A stretch of 64,000 nucleotides of DNA from NCBI RefSeq assembly GCF_000513195.1, contig NZ_CBVI010000024.1:1-64000 (forward strand), written 5' to 3'. Positions 35,171 through 44,191 of this stretch are shown here, in pieces; the stretch's first letter is position 1; each line of letters starts with the position of its first letter. The notes under the pieces were generated by a model, which ran no database searches, was not told the DNA's origin, and was given only the letters and a program-made list of their open reading frames with translations. The translations under genes and the position numbers were made by a program. The stretch comes from Bacteroides timonensis. GTDB taxonomy: Bacteria; Bacteroidota; Bacteroidia; Bacteroidales; Bacteroidaceae.

Positions 35171-36460
35171 ATGTATATACACGAAAGAGACAATTGGACT
35201 ACATTCCGTTGGAATGCGACTGAGCTAACGGCACTTCTTGAAGAAGTGAACCGCAAACAGGGTTTGTTGTATGGCAGGCTTGCCTCGCTTGGCTTTGATA
35301 GCAAATTAAAAGCGATGGCGGAAAATCTGACGTATGATGTAGTTTATTCGTCAGAAATAGAAGGAATACGATTGAATGTAGATGAAGTACGTTCATCCAT
35401 TGCTCGAAAATTGGGTATAGAAAATATCAAACAGACAGCACCGTCGCACTACATAGATTCTGTTGTGGCAGTCATGCTTGATGCAGTAAAATATTACGAC
35501 CAGTTGTTGACAAAAGAGAAAATTTGTGCATGGCAAGCAGCATTCTTTCCGACAGGTTTCAGTGAGGGGTCACAGATTGAAGTTGGACAGTATCGTACAA
35601 ACGAGGAACATATAGTTTCCGGAATGTTCGGTCGCGAGAAAATCCATTATATTGCTCCCTCACCGGAACGCGTAGACGAAGAAATGGCACATTTTCTTGA
35701 TTGGTTCAACAGTCAGGAAAATATAAATTCAGTTATAAGGTCAGCCATTGCACATTTCTGGTTTGTTAGTATTCATCCATTTGAAGATGGTAACGGACGC
35801 TTGGCACGCATACTATCTGATATGTTGTTGGCCCGTGCAGATAAGAGTGAGTTCAGATTTTATAATATCTCCTCTCAAATAAATAAAGATAAAAACCACT
35901 ATTACGATATTTTAGAAAAAGCTCAACACAGCGATGGTGACATTACGGAATGGATATACTGGTATGCTAGTACGTTGTCGGTTGCACTTGACGAAGCGGA
36001 AAATATCGTCAGTACCATCTTGAACAAAAGTATCTTTTGGCAAAAGGCTTCTTCTGTACCACTTAGCCAAAGACAGACCGATATGCTGAACCTGTTCCTT
36101 GATGGCTATGAAGCAAAGATAACTTCCAAAACTTGGGCATCATTAGCTAAATGTTCCAAAGACACAGCTATACGAGATATTCAAGATCTTGTAGATAAAG
36201 AGATTCTTCGAGAAGATATTCCCGGAGCCAAACGACCGAGCTATTCCATTATATATGACCCAGAAGACATCACTGTCTTTTTTTCTGAAATCAGCATCGA
36301 GCAGCAAAATGGAAATCAATACATCAAAGCCCTCTATAAAGGCAAGTTAAAAGTGTGCGAAAGAATTTTGCCACTTGATGCAGAGCGATTTGAAAAAGGC
36401 GACCTTCCATTAGAGAACCTGCTTGCTAAGTATTGCTCATATCTGAGGATAAGTAAGTAA
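35171..36460 (+). CDS. Fic family protein with DUF4172-like N-terminus
   Basis: A 429-residue Fic protein if started at the ATG at 35171; a TTG at 35123 would add 16 residues without family similarity. The N-terminal DUF4172-like helices contain SSEIEG near residue 60, matching the (S/T)xxxE(G/N) inhibitory motif. The active-site loop HPFEDGNGRLAR starts at His202. A winged-helix-like segment follows. Fic enzymes with this loop usually transfer AMP to a hydroxyl of a target protein, and the N-terminal Glu blocks ATP binding. The gene lies between hsdS cassettes, inside the segment that can invert. The target is unknown. Confidence 0.85.
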   Translation: MYIHERDNWTTFRWNATELTALLEEVNRKQGLLYGRLASLGFDSKLKAMAENLTYDVVYSSEIEGIRLNVDEVRSSIARKLGIENIKQTAPSHYIDSVVAVMLDAVKYYDQLLTKEKICAWQAAFFPTGFSEGSQIEVGQYRTNEEHIVSGMFGREKIHYIAPSPERVDEEMAHFLDWFNSQENINSVIRSAIAHFWFVSIHPFEDGNGRLARILSDMLLARADKSEFRFYNISSQINKDKNHYYDILEKAQHSDGDITEWIYWYASTLSVALDEAENIVSTILNKSIFWQKASSVPLSQRQTDMLNLFLDGYEAKITSKTWASLAKCSKDTAIRDIQDLVDKEILREDIPGAKRPSYSIIYDPEDITVFFSEISIEQQNGNQYIKALYKGKLKVCERILPLDAERFEKGDLPLENLLAKYCSYLRISK

Positions 36461-36473
36461 TTTGCATATTAAT

Positions 36474-36490
36474 AGTCCTTAATCAAGGGA
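36474..36490. repeat. 17-bp inverted repeat at cassette C (pairs with 37620-37636)
   Basis: AGTCCTTAATCAAGGGA is found in exact inverse orientation inside the expressed hsdS at 37620-37636. It encodes SLIKG at the start of the second-TRD region, so it can serve to exchange cassette C with the resident second TRD. Confidence 0.8.
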
Positions 36491-37015
36491 ATTGCACAGA
36501 GTATAGCGCACAGCAACAAGTTCAATGTACGCATAGCCGAATGTTTGGAATGCAGCTCTTCAACTTTGCAAGAAAGCGAAATTTGGGAGTCTGGTTATTA
36601 TCCTGTGTATGGTGCTAATGGAATTGTTGGCTACCTTGACAACTATAATACTCAAAGTGAAGCTATTTATATTATCAAAGATGGTTCGGGAGTGGGAACT
36701 GTTTCTTATGTTACCGGCAAGTGTTCAGCAACAGGGACATTGAGTATCTTGCAAGCTAAAGAAGGTTATTCACTCCAATATCTTTATTATTTACTGAAAG
36801 TATTCAACTTTGAACCATATAAAACAGGGGTGGCAATACCTCACATATATTTCAAAGACTATGGTAAAGCCAAAATCTTTTGTCCATCATATTCTGAGCA
36901 ACTTAGATACGCCAAGCTATTATCTGTAATAGATAACAAACTATTGGCAGAACAGAATATTCTAACAAATTTTGGTTTGCAGAAGCAATACTTGCTCCGT
37001 CAGATGTTTATATGA
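36476..37015 (+). pseudogene. hsdS: Silent hsdS half-cassette C
   Basis: The open frame begins after a stop at 36473 and has no ATG. It encodes SLIKG, a linker, then one TRD (ESGYYPVYGANGIVGYLDN through HIYFKDYG) and the common end KQYLLRQMFI, about 179 residues. Its 5' end matches the region behind the central helix of the expressed copy. It is a promoterless donor of a second TRD. It converges on the expressed hsdS with an 8-nt overlap (37008-37015). It follows the Fic stop by 13-15 nt. Confidence 0.8.
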
Positions 37016-38168
37016 ACATTTGGCGAAGCAGATACTGCTTTTGAGTAGTATACTGTTCAAGCATTGACTTTTCGGTCTCTATTTTTATTGTTATCCTGCT
37101 CAATACTGAATAAATCCGCTTTTGATTATCTAACGAAGGCAACATAATGTTTGCTTTCTCAAAATCTGCCTTGCAAAGATTAAATCGTGTGCTTCCCTGT
37201 GCAAATGGGTATATGAATTTTCGGAACGGAGTTGAAGATACATAATATGAAAAATATGGAGAATAGGCAAGTTGCTCATTCTCAATATGAATACCAAAGC
37301 AAAAACTATTCAAATAAACGCTGTTTTTCCCTAAATAGACAGATCCAATACCAACTTCTTCTGGTGTTTCAGAAGATAGAGTAAACAATATGTCGCCATA
37401 TTTGACAACATTCTGTTTTTCTCCATCGTTTATGCGAACATATTGATAGTCATTCTCATTTATAAAATTGTTTGAATAGACATTCAGATATGTTATGAAT
37501 GGTTTGCCTGCTCCAAAATCATCTGCTGATTTCCCCGATAATCCAGAATATGATTGTCCTAATTCTGCAAATGATGTAGTTATTCCATTGCTATATTGCT
37601 TATATAATGAATCATTTAATCCCTTGATTAAGGACTCGTATTTCTCAATGATTTTGTTTTGGGTAGCAATTCGAGCATCAAGTAACGACAACATCGTTGC
37701 AATTTTATGCTGTTCTTCTTTTGAAGGTAAATTGATTCTTAGTTTGAGCAGTTTATTAACTGCTAATCCTGGTTGCGCGGATTGATCAGAATATTGACCT
37801 AAATTCATATTAAGAAGCAAATACTGAAAGAAGCCGGTTACATTTTCAGTATTTGCTTGAACAGCAATTGCATGTTCTGTTATATATGACTTTCCTTCTG
37901 CTATATTAATATTGCCACATAAAGCACCTTGTCGACCAATTAGGACGAAGAAACCGTCATGATTAAATGTGCTTGTATATCCTCTTAGTCCGTTACCACC
38001 ATAAACAGGATAAAGTCCTTCGCTCAAAATATTTTCAGCTTTAAGTCCCTTTCCACTCTTAAATTCAGAACAAGTTTCCGCGGCTGTAGTTTCCTTCCAC
38101 TCCCCAGTAAACCCCGGAAATCTCAAAATTGGAACATTGAGGCTTTTATTGTTGTTAGTATTTGCCAT
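37008..38168 (-). CDS. hsdS: Type I restriction-modification specificity subunit (expressed copy)
   Basis: A 386-residue HsdS with an ATG start (MANTNNNKSLNVPILRFPG). It has a first TRD to about residue 160, the central helix ARIATQNKIIEKYESLIKG near 165-185, a second TRD to about 360, and the terminal KQYLLRQMFI. It sets the DNA sequence recognised by the HsdM/HsdR complex. It is the only copy with a start codon and a connected operon, 2 nt after the ORF6N gene, so it is taken as the active one. Three inverted repeats inside it face the silent cassettes. Confidence 0.9.
   Translation of the reverse strand: MANTNNNKSLNVPILRFPGFTGEWKETTAAETCSEFKSGKGLKAENILSEGLYPVYGGNGLRGYTSTFNHDGFFVLIGRQGALCGNINIAEGKSYITEHAIAVQANTENVTGFFQYLLLNMNLGQYSDQSAQPGLAVNKLLKLRINLPSKEEQHKIATMLSLLDARIATQNKIIEKYESLIKGLNDSLYKQYSNGITTSFAELGQSYSGLSGKSADDFGAGKPFITYLNVYSNNFINENDYQYVRINDGEKQNVVKYGDILFTLSSETPEEVGIGSVYLGKNSVYLNSFCFGIHIENEQLAYSPYFSYYVSSTPFRKFIYPFAQGSTRFNLCKADFEKANIMLPSLDNQKRIYSVLSRITIKIETEKSMLEQYTTQKQYLLRQMFI
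37620..37636. repeat. 17-bp inverted repeat in expressed hsdS
   Basis: Exact inverse copy of 36474-36490, encoding SLIKG behind the central helix of the expressed HsdS. Confidence 0.8.
37644..37673. repeat. 30-bp inverted repeat in expressed hsdS
   Basis: Exact inverse copy of 33798-33827, in the central helix between the two TRDs. Confidence 0.92.
38096..38135. repeat. 40-bp inverted repeat in expressed hsdS
   Basis: Exact inverse copy of 33273-33312, just inside the 5' end of the expressed gene after the first 11 codons. Confidence 0.93.
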
Positions 38169-38170
38169 AA

Positions 38171-39112
38171 TTAGTGCCTTCCATTTATACGATTAATAAT
38201 TTCGTTGGCTGTAATATCTTTCATCAACGTAAAGCCAAACCATTCCTTGCCTAAATCCTTGATGGATGCACCGATATGATAGACTTCATCATCTATAATC
38301 AGGAAACGGTCGTGGGCTTGACGAAAGACATTTGCGGTGATAGGCGGATATTGAGCATTGTGGCGGTTTATATCCAGTTGCAGTTGAGGGCTGATTTGTT
38401 GTGTGTAGATTGTTGCAACAATACCATTATCCCTTTTATCAAGCATGGTCAACACTGTTTCGTCCACATAGTTGTCTATGAGAACAATGGAAGTCTTAGC
38501 TTTCTTAATTAAATCAGATACAAACATATACGCATCAAATACTTGACCATCAAAGAATATACCTTGGCTTGTAGTTTCTTTCTCCTCGAATTTCTGGAAT
38601 ATCTCGTCTATGCGCTTGTCTGCTTCCTGTTGATGCTGTTGCATCTCCAGTTGGTGATACTCTATCATTTCAAGTCGTTGGAATACTTGGGCATTGTTCA
38701 CAAGGAAACGACGCATTGCAACAAAAGCATCCATAATCTGAATACTTACAGATACGGCTGTTTCGCTACGAAGTACCGAAGATAACATCGCTACTCCTTG
38801 CTCAGTAAAGACATAAGGACATACCGAAGAATGCTTCAAGCTCTCGAATCGGTCACAATTTGCGACCAGTTCCTTTGTCTCGTCTTGGGATAACTGGAAT
38901 CTGAAACGTTCAGGGAATCGCTCGATATTACGTTTAACCGCTTGATTAAGAACCTTAGTATCTACGCCATAAAGCTCTGCTAAGTCTCTATCAATCATAA
39001 CTTGAATGTTTCTAATTGATAGAATACGTCCTTCTATTTGGGTGACATTGCTTAACCGGTCACAATTTGTGACCGGTTGCAAGCCATTTGTATGATTCAT
39101 GCTTTCGTCCAT
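38171..39112 (-). CDS. ORF6N-domain protein with PLD-like C-terminus
   Basis: A 313-residue protein. Residues 25-115 form an ORF6N domain (ILSIRNIQVMIDRDLAELYGV, FTEQGVAMLSSVL), a DNA-binding module common in phage and anti-repressor proteins. A coiled-coil-like segment follows (residues 145-180). The C-terminal domain contains HDRFLIIDDEVYHIGAS, which resembles a phospholipase-D HKD motif with Arg in place of Lys. It lies within the RM operon, 11 nt after hsdM and 2 nt before hsdS. A role in controlling or accompanying the RM system is inferred from position; catalysis is doubtful. Confidence 0.8.
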   Translation of the reverse strand: MDESMNHTNGLQPVTNCDRLSNVTQIEGRILSIRNIQVMIDRDLAELYGVDTKVLNQAVKRNIERFPERFRFQLSQDETKELVANCDRFESLKHSSVCPYVFTEQGVAMLSSVLRSETAVSVSIQIMDAFVAMRRFLVNNAQVFQRLEMIEYHQLEMQQHQQEADKRIDEIFQKFEEKETTSQGIFFDGQVFDAYMFVSDLIKKAKTSIVLIDNYVDETVLTMLDKRDNGIVATIYTQQISPQLQLDINRHNAQYPPITANVFRQAHDRFLIIDDEVYHIGASIKDLGKEWFGFTLMKDITANEIINRINGRH

Positions 39113-39123
39113 GTCTATTTAAA

Positions 39124-40680
39124 TTAATCTACCAATCCCAATTCTTTCAAGTAACCTTCAATCTCAACATCAAGCTCTGCGCGTTTGGCTTCAAGATCTT
39201 TTATTTCAGCCATTACAGCTTTAATGTCTATAGGTTCTTCTTCTTCAAAGGTATCAACATAGCGAGGTATATTAAGATTATAGTCATTGTCTGCTATTTC
39301 TTGCATAGTGGCTAGATGGCTATATTTCTCTATCTCTGTACGATTACGATAGGTATCTATAATTTTCCGAATGTGCTCCGGACGGAGTTTGTTTTGTGTC
39401 TTGACTTTTTCAAACTCTTTGCTTGCATCAATAAACAGGATATTATCGTCTTCCTTACGGCATTTCTTCATTACAAGAATACATGTAGGAATACTTGTTC
39501 CATAGAATATGTTGGCAGGCAGACCAATAATGGCGTCAATATAATTTTTCTTTTCAATAAGGAAACGACGGATAACTCCTTCTGCATTTCCACGGAACAG
39601 AACACCATGAGGTGCAACACAAGCCATTGTACCACCATCAGTCAAGTGATATACCATGTGAAGTATGAAAGCGTAATCGGCAGTTTTTTTAGGTGCGAGG
39701 CGACCTGCTTTGCTGAAGCGATCGTCATTATTGAATTTTTCCTCGGATGCACTCCATTCCGCTGAAAAAGGAGGATTTGCTACAACTGCATCGAATTGAG
39801 TTTCACCAAAGGCGTCAGCTTCAAGAGTGTCACCATTTTCAATCTTGAAATTGCTAAACTTGATGCCATGAAGTAACATATTCATGCGAGCCAAGTTGTA
39901 AGTTGTAGGATTCTTCTCTTGACCATAGATTTCTGCTGCATTACCAGTATGAGCCGCACGAATTAGCAAAGAGCCACTTCCGCAAGTAGGGTCATAGACA
40001 TTACGCAAACGGTCTTGTCCTGTAGTAACAATTTCAGCCAATATCTGACTAACTTCCTGTGGAGTGTAGAACTCGCCAGCCTTTTTGCCGGCACCAGCTG
40101 CAAATTGACCTATCATGTATTCATAGGCATCACCAAGCACATCAATCTGTGTGGCTGCATCTGCACTAAACTCTATTTCATTAAGCGCAATAAGAACATT
40201 GCTAATCAATTGATTCTTATCATCAGAACTCTTTCCTAGTTTAGGAGAAGCTAAGTCAATATCAGAGAACAGACCACCAAAGTCTTCTTCACTTTCATGA
40301 CCAAGTGTACTATCCTCGATACGTTTCAATGAGCGTTCAAGATTAGGAAGAATATTCTCTTTTCGGTTTATTCCTTCAATAATTGAAGAAAACAGATAGT
40401 TTGGTTCTACGAAATAACCGATATTTTCCAAACATTCTTTCTTCACATCTTCTTGTAATTCAATAGAATCGCTATCTGTATGTTGCCATAATTGTTTAAA
40501 TGTTATTTCGTCATCCTCTAATGCCTTATCAGCAAACGTTTCGATTTTTTCTGATAGATATTTGTAGAAAATAAAGCCAAGCGTGAAATACATAAAGTCA
40601 CTAGCTGACATATTTCCACGCAAGTTATTTGCTACCGCCCACAATTGGGTACGGAGTTTCTGTTGTAATTCTTCGCTCAT
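39124..40680 (-). CDS. hsdM: Type I restriction-modification DNA methyltransferase subunit
   Basis: A 518-residue HsdM with the N-terminal helical bundle (residues 1-150), GEFYTPQEV near 205, the AdoMet-binding motif DPTCGSGSLL near 228 and the catalytic NPPF near 305, which points to N6-adenine methylation. It forms the M2S methyltransferase with HsdS and, with HsdR, the restriction complex. The C-terminal acidic coiled coil is the usual contact to HsdS. It starts 4 nt after the protease-like gene. It appears intact. Confidence 0.95.
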   Translation of the reverse strand: MSEELQQKLRTQLWAVANNLRGNMSASDFMYFTLGFIFYKYLSEKIETFADKALEDDEITFKQLWQHTDSDSIELQEDVKKECLENIGYFVEPNYLFSSIIEGINRKENILPNLERSLKRIEDSTLGHESEEDFGGLFSDIDLASPKLGKSSDDKNQLISNVLIALNEIEFSADAATQIDVLGDAYEYMIGQFAAGAGKKAGEFYTPQEVSQILAEIVTTGQDRLRNVYDPTCGSGSLLIRAAHTGNAAEIYGQEKNPTTYNLARMNMLLHGIKFSNFKIENGDTLEADAFGETQFDAVVANPPFSAEWSASEEKFNNDDRFSKAGRLAPKKTADYAFILHMVYHLTDGGTMACVAPHGVLFRGNAEGVIRRFLIEKKNYIDAIIGLPANIFYGTSIPTCILVMKKCRKEDDNILFIDASKEFEKVKTQNKLRPEHIRKIIDTYRNRTEIEKYSHLATMQEIADNDYNLNIPRYVDTFEEEEPIDIKAVMAEIKDLEAKRAELDVEIEGYLKELGLVD

Positions 40681-40684
40681 TGTA

Positions 40685-41341
40685 TTATTTTCTTGTTATC
40701 AATAATGTTTCTGTTATTTTTATAGCTGGACAATTGTATGGATTTGATGTTAAGCACTGATGCTTATATACACCTCGAAAAGAATTAAGTGCTATAACCA
40801 TATTCCAATATGATGTAGGATTACAATCGTAACCAGGGTCAAGACAGAATATATTAAATATTCCGTCTTCATTCTTCTCATATCCAATAGCTAAAACTGC
40901 ATGAGCACCTCCTCCCTTATAATCTATACCAAGCATTATGGGAGAATCTAAATCTATTGTGTTTTGAATTTGCTCAATAAATCCATCTTTCAGATATTCC
41001 TTACTTTCGTCATCAAAACTTTCCGCTGATATAGATTCTATTGTCTTGCGGTTTAGCATCTTTTCTAATTGACTAAAATAGAAGCCATTTCTAACCAAGC
41101 CATATTTATCAAAGAAATTACAAAAAAGATTTTCAACTTCCGGTGTCTTTTTTAGAGTGTCATACAAGTCATCTAACTGATTCCTTTTAATGACTTTCAG
41201 AATCATTAGATACATCATCAATGAATAAACGGAACAAGCTCCGTCAATATCACCTTGTTTAATATGAATTGGGTTATCTGTCCGATTTTTAATACAGCAA
41301 CCTTTTTCTGTAAGAAATAATGCTTCTATTATCTTTATCAT
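40685..41341 (-). CDS. Papain-like cysteine protease-fold protein in the RM operon
   Basis: A 218-residue protein not usually part of type I RM systems. Visible elements suit a papain/C39-like fold: Gln29 and Cys36 in KQGDIDGACSVYSL, His147 in GGGAHAVLAIGY and Asp168 in FCLDPGYD, in the order Gln, Cys, His, Asp. Start choice: the ATG at 41341 lies 1 nt after the hsdR stop and the fold begins there. An upstream alternative at 41386 would overlap hsdR. It lies between hsdR and hsdM with 4 nt to hsdM, so it is surely co-transcribed. Substrate and role are unknown; it may be an accessory effector. Confidence 0.7.
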   Translation of the reverse strand: MIKIIEALFLTEKGCCIKNRTDNPIHIKQGDIDGACSVYSLMMYLMILKVIKRNQLDDLYDTLKKTPEVENLFCNFFDKYGLVRNGFYFSQLEKMLNRKTIESISAESFDDESKEYLKDGFIEQIQNTIDLDSPIMLGIDYKGGGAHAVLAIGYEKNEDGIFNIFCLDPGYDCNPTSYWNMVIALNSFRGVYKHQCLTSNPYNCPAIKITETLLITRK

Positions 41342-41342
41342 A

Positions 41343-44171
41343 TTAATCCCAACTAAATGTTTTAATAATAGAGCGTAACTTACCAAGAATACGTTCCATT
41401 GTCTTGCGACGTTTACTCAATCCCAAATGCTTTTCTTTCAACGCTTCTTGAATAATTTCAGGCTGCTCCTTTTGAAGATAATCGTATTCGGAAAGATAAT
41501 GATTAAGTATATCTACATTCAAATCTTCTTCCGTAGCTACACAAGTAATAGCCTTGCTACGTTCTTCTGTAATGTAGTTGTTCAATCGCTCTTCTAAGTC
41601 TGTTGTACCATCAGCCTTTTGTTTATTATTCATAAAGTTGTCTCTATCGTCATCTACATTTTTCTTAATGAATCCGTCAATTAACTTGGCTTTACCACGC
41701 AACTCTGCATCCTTTATCATCGTGTCAATGATTTCCCCACGTTTAGCTTCATAATCCTCGCTATAAGGATTCAAATCTGCAATGAGTTCCAGGATATATG
41801 CTACGTTCACAATATCGCTATGCAGCAATTCCAAACAAAAGTCAATATCTTTCAGAGACAGGTCTTCTGTATCATCATTAGGAGAATCAGGATTATCTGT
41901 CGGTGGTTTAGGGGCGTCAGACGTAAATCCCTCATAGATATCAAGATACTTGCTTCTGAAGTCCATAAATTGTTGCTCTGTAAGACCTAAGTCTGCAGCA
42001 TCTTCGTTATAGTCTTCATAGATTTGTATCTCTGCATGTTTCTTAATTATATCTCGAAATGCAAGGATGAAATCTTTTTTGTCATTTTCACTTTGAAGAG
42101 CATCTATACTGCTTGGATTTGGATATTTATCCGTGAAGTTTGTAGTCAATTCTACATACTCGTTCTTTACCTCTTCAAATGAAGGGCGAACGATATCCTC
42201 TGTATTATTACTGTTGCTAAACAGCTTTATTGAAGCATCAACATTATTCTTAAGATCACGGAAGCATACGATCTTACCAAAACGTTTCTTCTCATTAAGT
42301 ACACGATTGGTACGACTGAATGCCTGAAGAAGCGCATGATACTCCATGTTTTTATCAACATAAAGTGTATTCAGTTTCTTTGAATCAAATCCTGTTAGGA
42401 ACATACCAACTACAAGACATAAATCAAGAGACTTCATGTCGGAACGTTTCTTCTTCATACGAAGATTGATGTCATCGTAATATGCACGGAAGTTTTCTTG
42501 GCTGAATGATGTACCATACATATAATTATAGTCATCCATGATTTCTTGCAAGTCATCAGCTTCGCCCACGCTATCACTAACGAAGCCATTATTCATTCCT
42601 GTGAGTTCGTCATCCTGACTTGTATTTGCTGCATAAGTGAACACAGCGCCAATACGAATATCAGGTTTCAATTCCTTGAATATCTTATAGTAGCGTATAA
42701 GCATTGGTACTGACTGAACAGCAAAGAGTGCATCAAATTCACCATCAAAAGTGGACTTATTGAAATTATTGAGAATGAATTTGGCAATTTCATGCATTCT
42801 GTCTTCATTCCCTTTATTTACCTCTTCGTTACCTTTATAATATTCTACAAGGAAGCCAAGCACGTTTTCGTCAGCAATGGCATCTTTGATTAGATACTGA
42901 TGCAGACAGTTTCCAAATATTTCTTTGGTAGTATGATTATCTACAGCATTCTCTACAAATATTGGAGTTCCAGTGAATCCAAACATTTGTGTGTTATGGA
43001 AGAATTTCTCTATATTCTTATGACTATCACCAAAATGACTTCTGTGGCATTCATCGAATATCATAACAATACGAGAGTTGCGAATAGCGTCAATCTTATT
43101 ACTATACCATGTTTTTGTTACAGCTGTATTGAGCTTTTGTATTGTAGTGATAATAATCTTTGATGTACCTGATAGTCTTTTTACAAGTTCACTTGTGTCA
43201 TCAGTACCATCAACTGCGCCTGGTTCAAATGCTTCATACTCTGATTGGGTCTGAGTGTCAAGGTCATGGCGGTCTACAACAAACATTACCTTATCTACAT
43301 CTGGCAACTCTGATACCAATTGGGCAGCTTTGAATGAAGTTAAAGTCTTGCCAGCACCTGTCGTATGCCATATATAGCCGTTATCATTGGAGTTCTCAAC
43401 TTTATCAAGAATCTTCTCAACCGCATAATATTGGTAAGGACGAAGCACCATGAGACATTTATCTCCTTCATGCAAAACAATATATTTGCTTATCAGTTTG
43501 CCGAGAGTACACTTATCAAAGAAGAATGTTGCAAACTTATCCAATTCGTTGAATGGAGTATTAGCTGCATCAGTCCAATTGAAAGTAAACTTATATCCGC
43601 TATTTGGATTGTTAGCAAAATAGCGTGTATTCACACCGTTTGAAATAACGAATAACTGGATATAGTCGAACAAGCCATGAAATGATGTCTTATAGTATCG
43701 TTGTATCTGATTATATGCCTGCTTTAATTCAACGCCTCTTCTTTTCAGCTCTATCTGAACTAAAGGCAAACCATTGATAAGGATAGTAACGTCATAGCGA
43801 CATTTTTTACGTCCTTCAATCGTTATCTGATTACTTACTTGAAATTCATTCTGGCACCAATGAGTACGATTCAGGAATTCCACCCATACTCGTTTACCAT
43901 CTTCCGTGTCGAGCGGATAAAGATCGCGGAGTTTCTTTGCTTTTTCAAAGCGAGTTCCCCCTTCGAGATGAATCAATATTTTCTCGAACTCAGCATCAGT
44001 AAATCCAGTACGTCCGAATTCAGCCAATTGCTTCTTATTGTGTATTTCAAGCTGTTTCTTGAAATTAGCTTTCATGTTAGTTTCTTCGTCTATATGAACA
44101 TATTCATAGTTCATTGAACGTAGCGTTGCAATCAGCCCACTTTCAAGTGCAGCCTCACTTTGTACTGACAT
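41343..44171 (-). CDS. hsdR: Type I restriction endonuclease and translocase subunit
   Basis: A 942-residue HsdR. The N-terminal nuclease domain includes VQIELKRRG near residue 145 (the E-x-K of a PD-(D/E)xK site). The motor follows, with Walker A TTGAGKTLTS near 268, DECHRSHFG near 375 and later helicase motifs (GMFLTGFDS, QAFSRTNR). The C-terminus is helical, as expected for contact with the methyltransferase core. It moves DNA past the bound complex and cuts unmethylated DNA far from the recognition site. First gene of the leftward operon; no frameshift seen. Confidence 0.94.
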   Translation of the reverse strand: MSVQSEAALESGLIATLRSMNYEYVHIDEETNMKANFKKQLEIHNKKQLAEFGRTGFTDAEFEKILIHLEGGTRFEKAKKLRDLYPLDTEDGKRVWVEFLNRTHWCQNEFQVSNQITIEGRKKCRYDVTILINGLPLVQIELKRRGVELKQAYNQIQRYYKTSFHGLFDYIQLFVISNGVNTRYFANNPNSGYKFTFNWTDAANTPFNELDKFATFFFDKCTLGKLISKYIVLHEGDKCLMVLRPYQYYAVEKILDKVENSNDNGYIWHTTGAGKTLTSFKAAQLVSELPDVDKVMFVVDRHDLDTQTQSEYEAFEPGAVDGTDDTSELVKRLSGTSKIIITTIQKLNTAVTKTWYSNKIDAIRNSRIVMIFDECHRSHFGDSHKNIEKFFHNTQMFGFTGTPIFVENAVDNHTTKEIFGNCLHQYLIKDAIADENVLGFLVEYYKGNEEVNKGNEDRMHEIAKFILNNFNKSTFDGEFDALFAVQSVPMLIRYYKIFKELKPDIRIGAVFTYAANTSQDDELTGMNNGFVSDSVGEADDLQEIMDDYNYMYGTSFSQENFRAYYDDINLRMKKKRSDMKSLDLCLVVGMFLTGFDSKKLNTLYVDKNMEYHALLQAFSRTNRVLNEKKRFGKIVCFRDLKNNVDASIKLFSNSNNTEDIVRPSFEEVKNEYVELTTNFTDKYPNPSSIDALQSENDKKDFILAFRDIIKKHAEIQIYEDYNEDAADLGLTEQQFMDFRSKYLDIYEGFTSDAPKPPTDNPDSPNDDTEDLSLKDIDFCLELLHSDIVNVAYILELIADLNPYSEDYEAKRGEIIDTMIKDAELRGKAKLIDGFIKKNVDDDRDNFMNNKQKADGTTDLEERLNNYITEERSKAITCVATEEDLNVDILNHYLSEYDYLQKEQPEIIQEALKEKHLGLSKRRKTMERILGKLRSIIKTFSWD

Positions 44172-44191
44172 AGGTATTAAATTTTACATTG

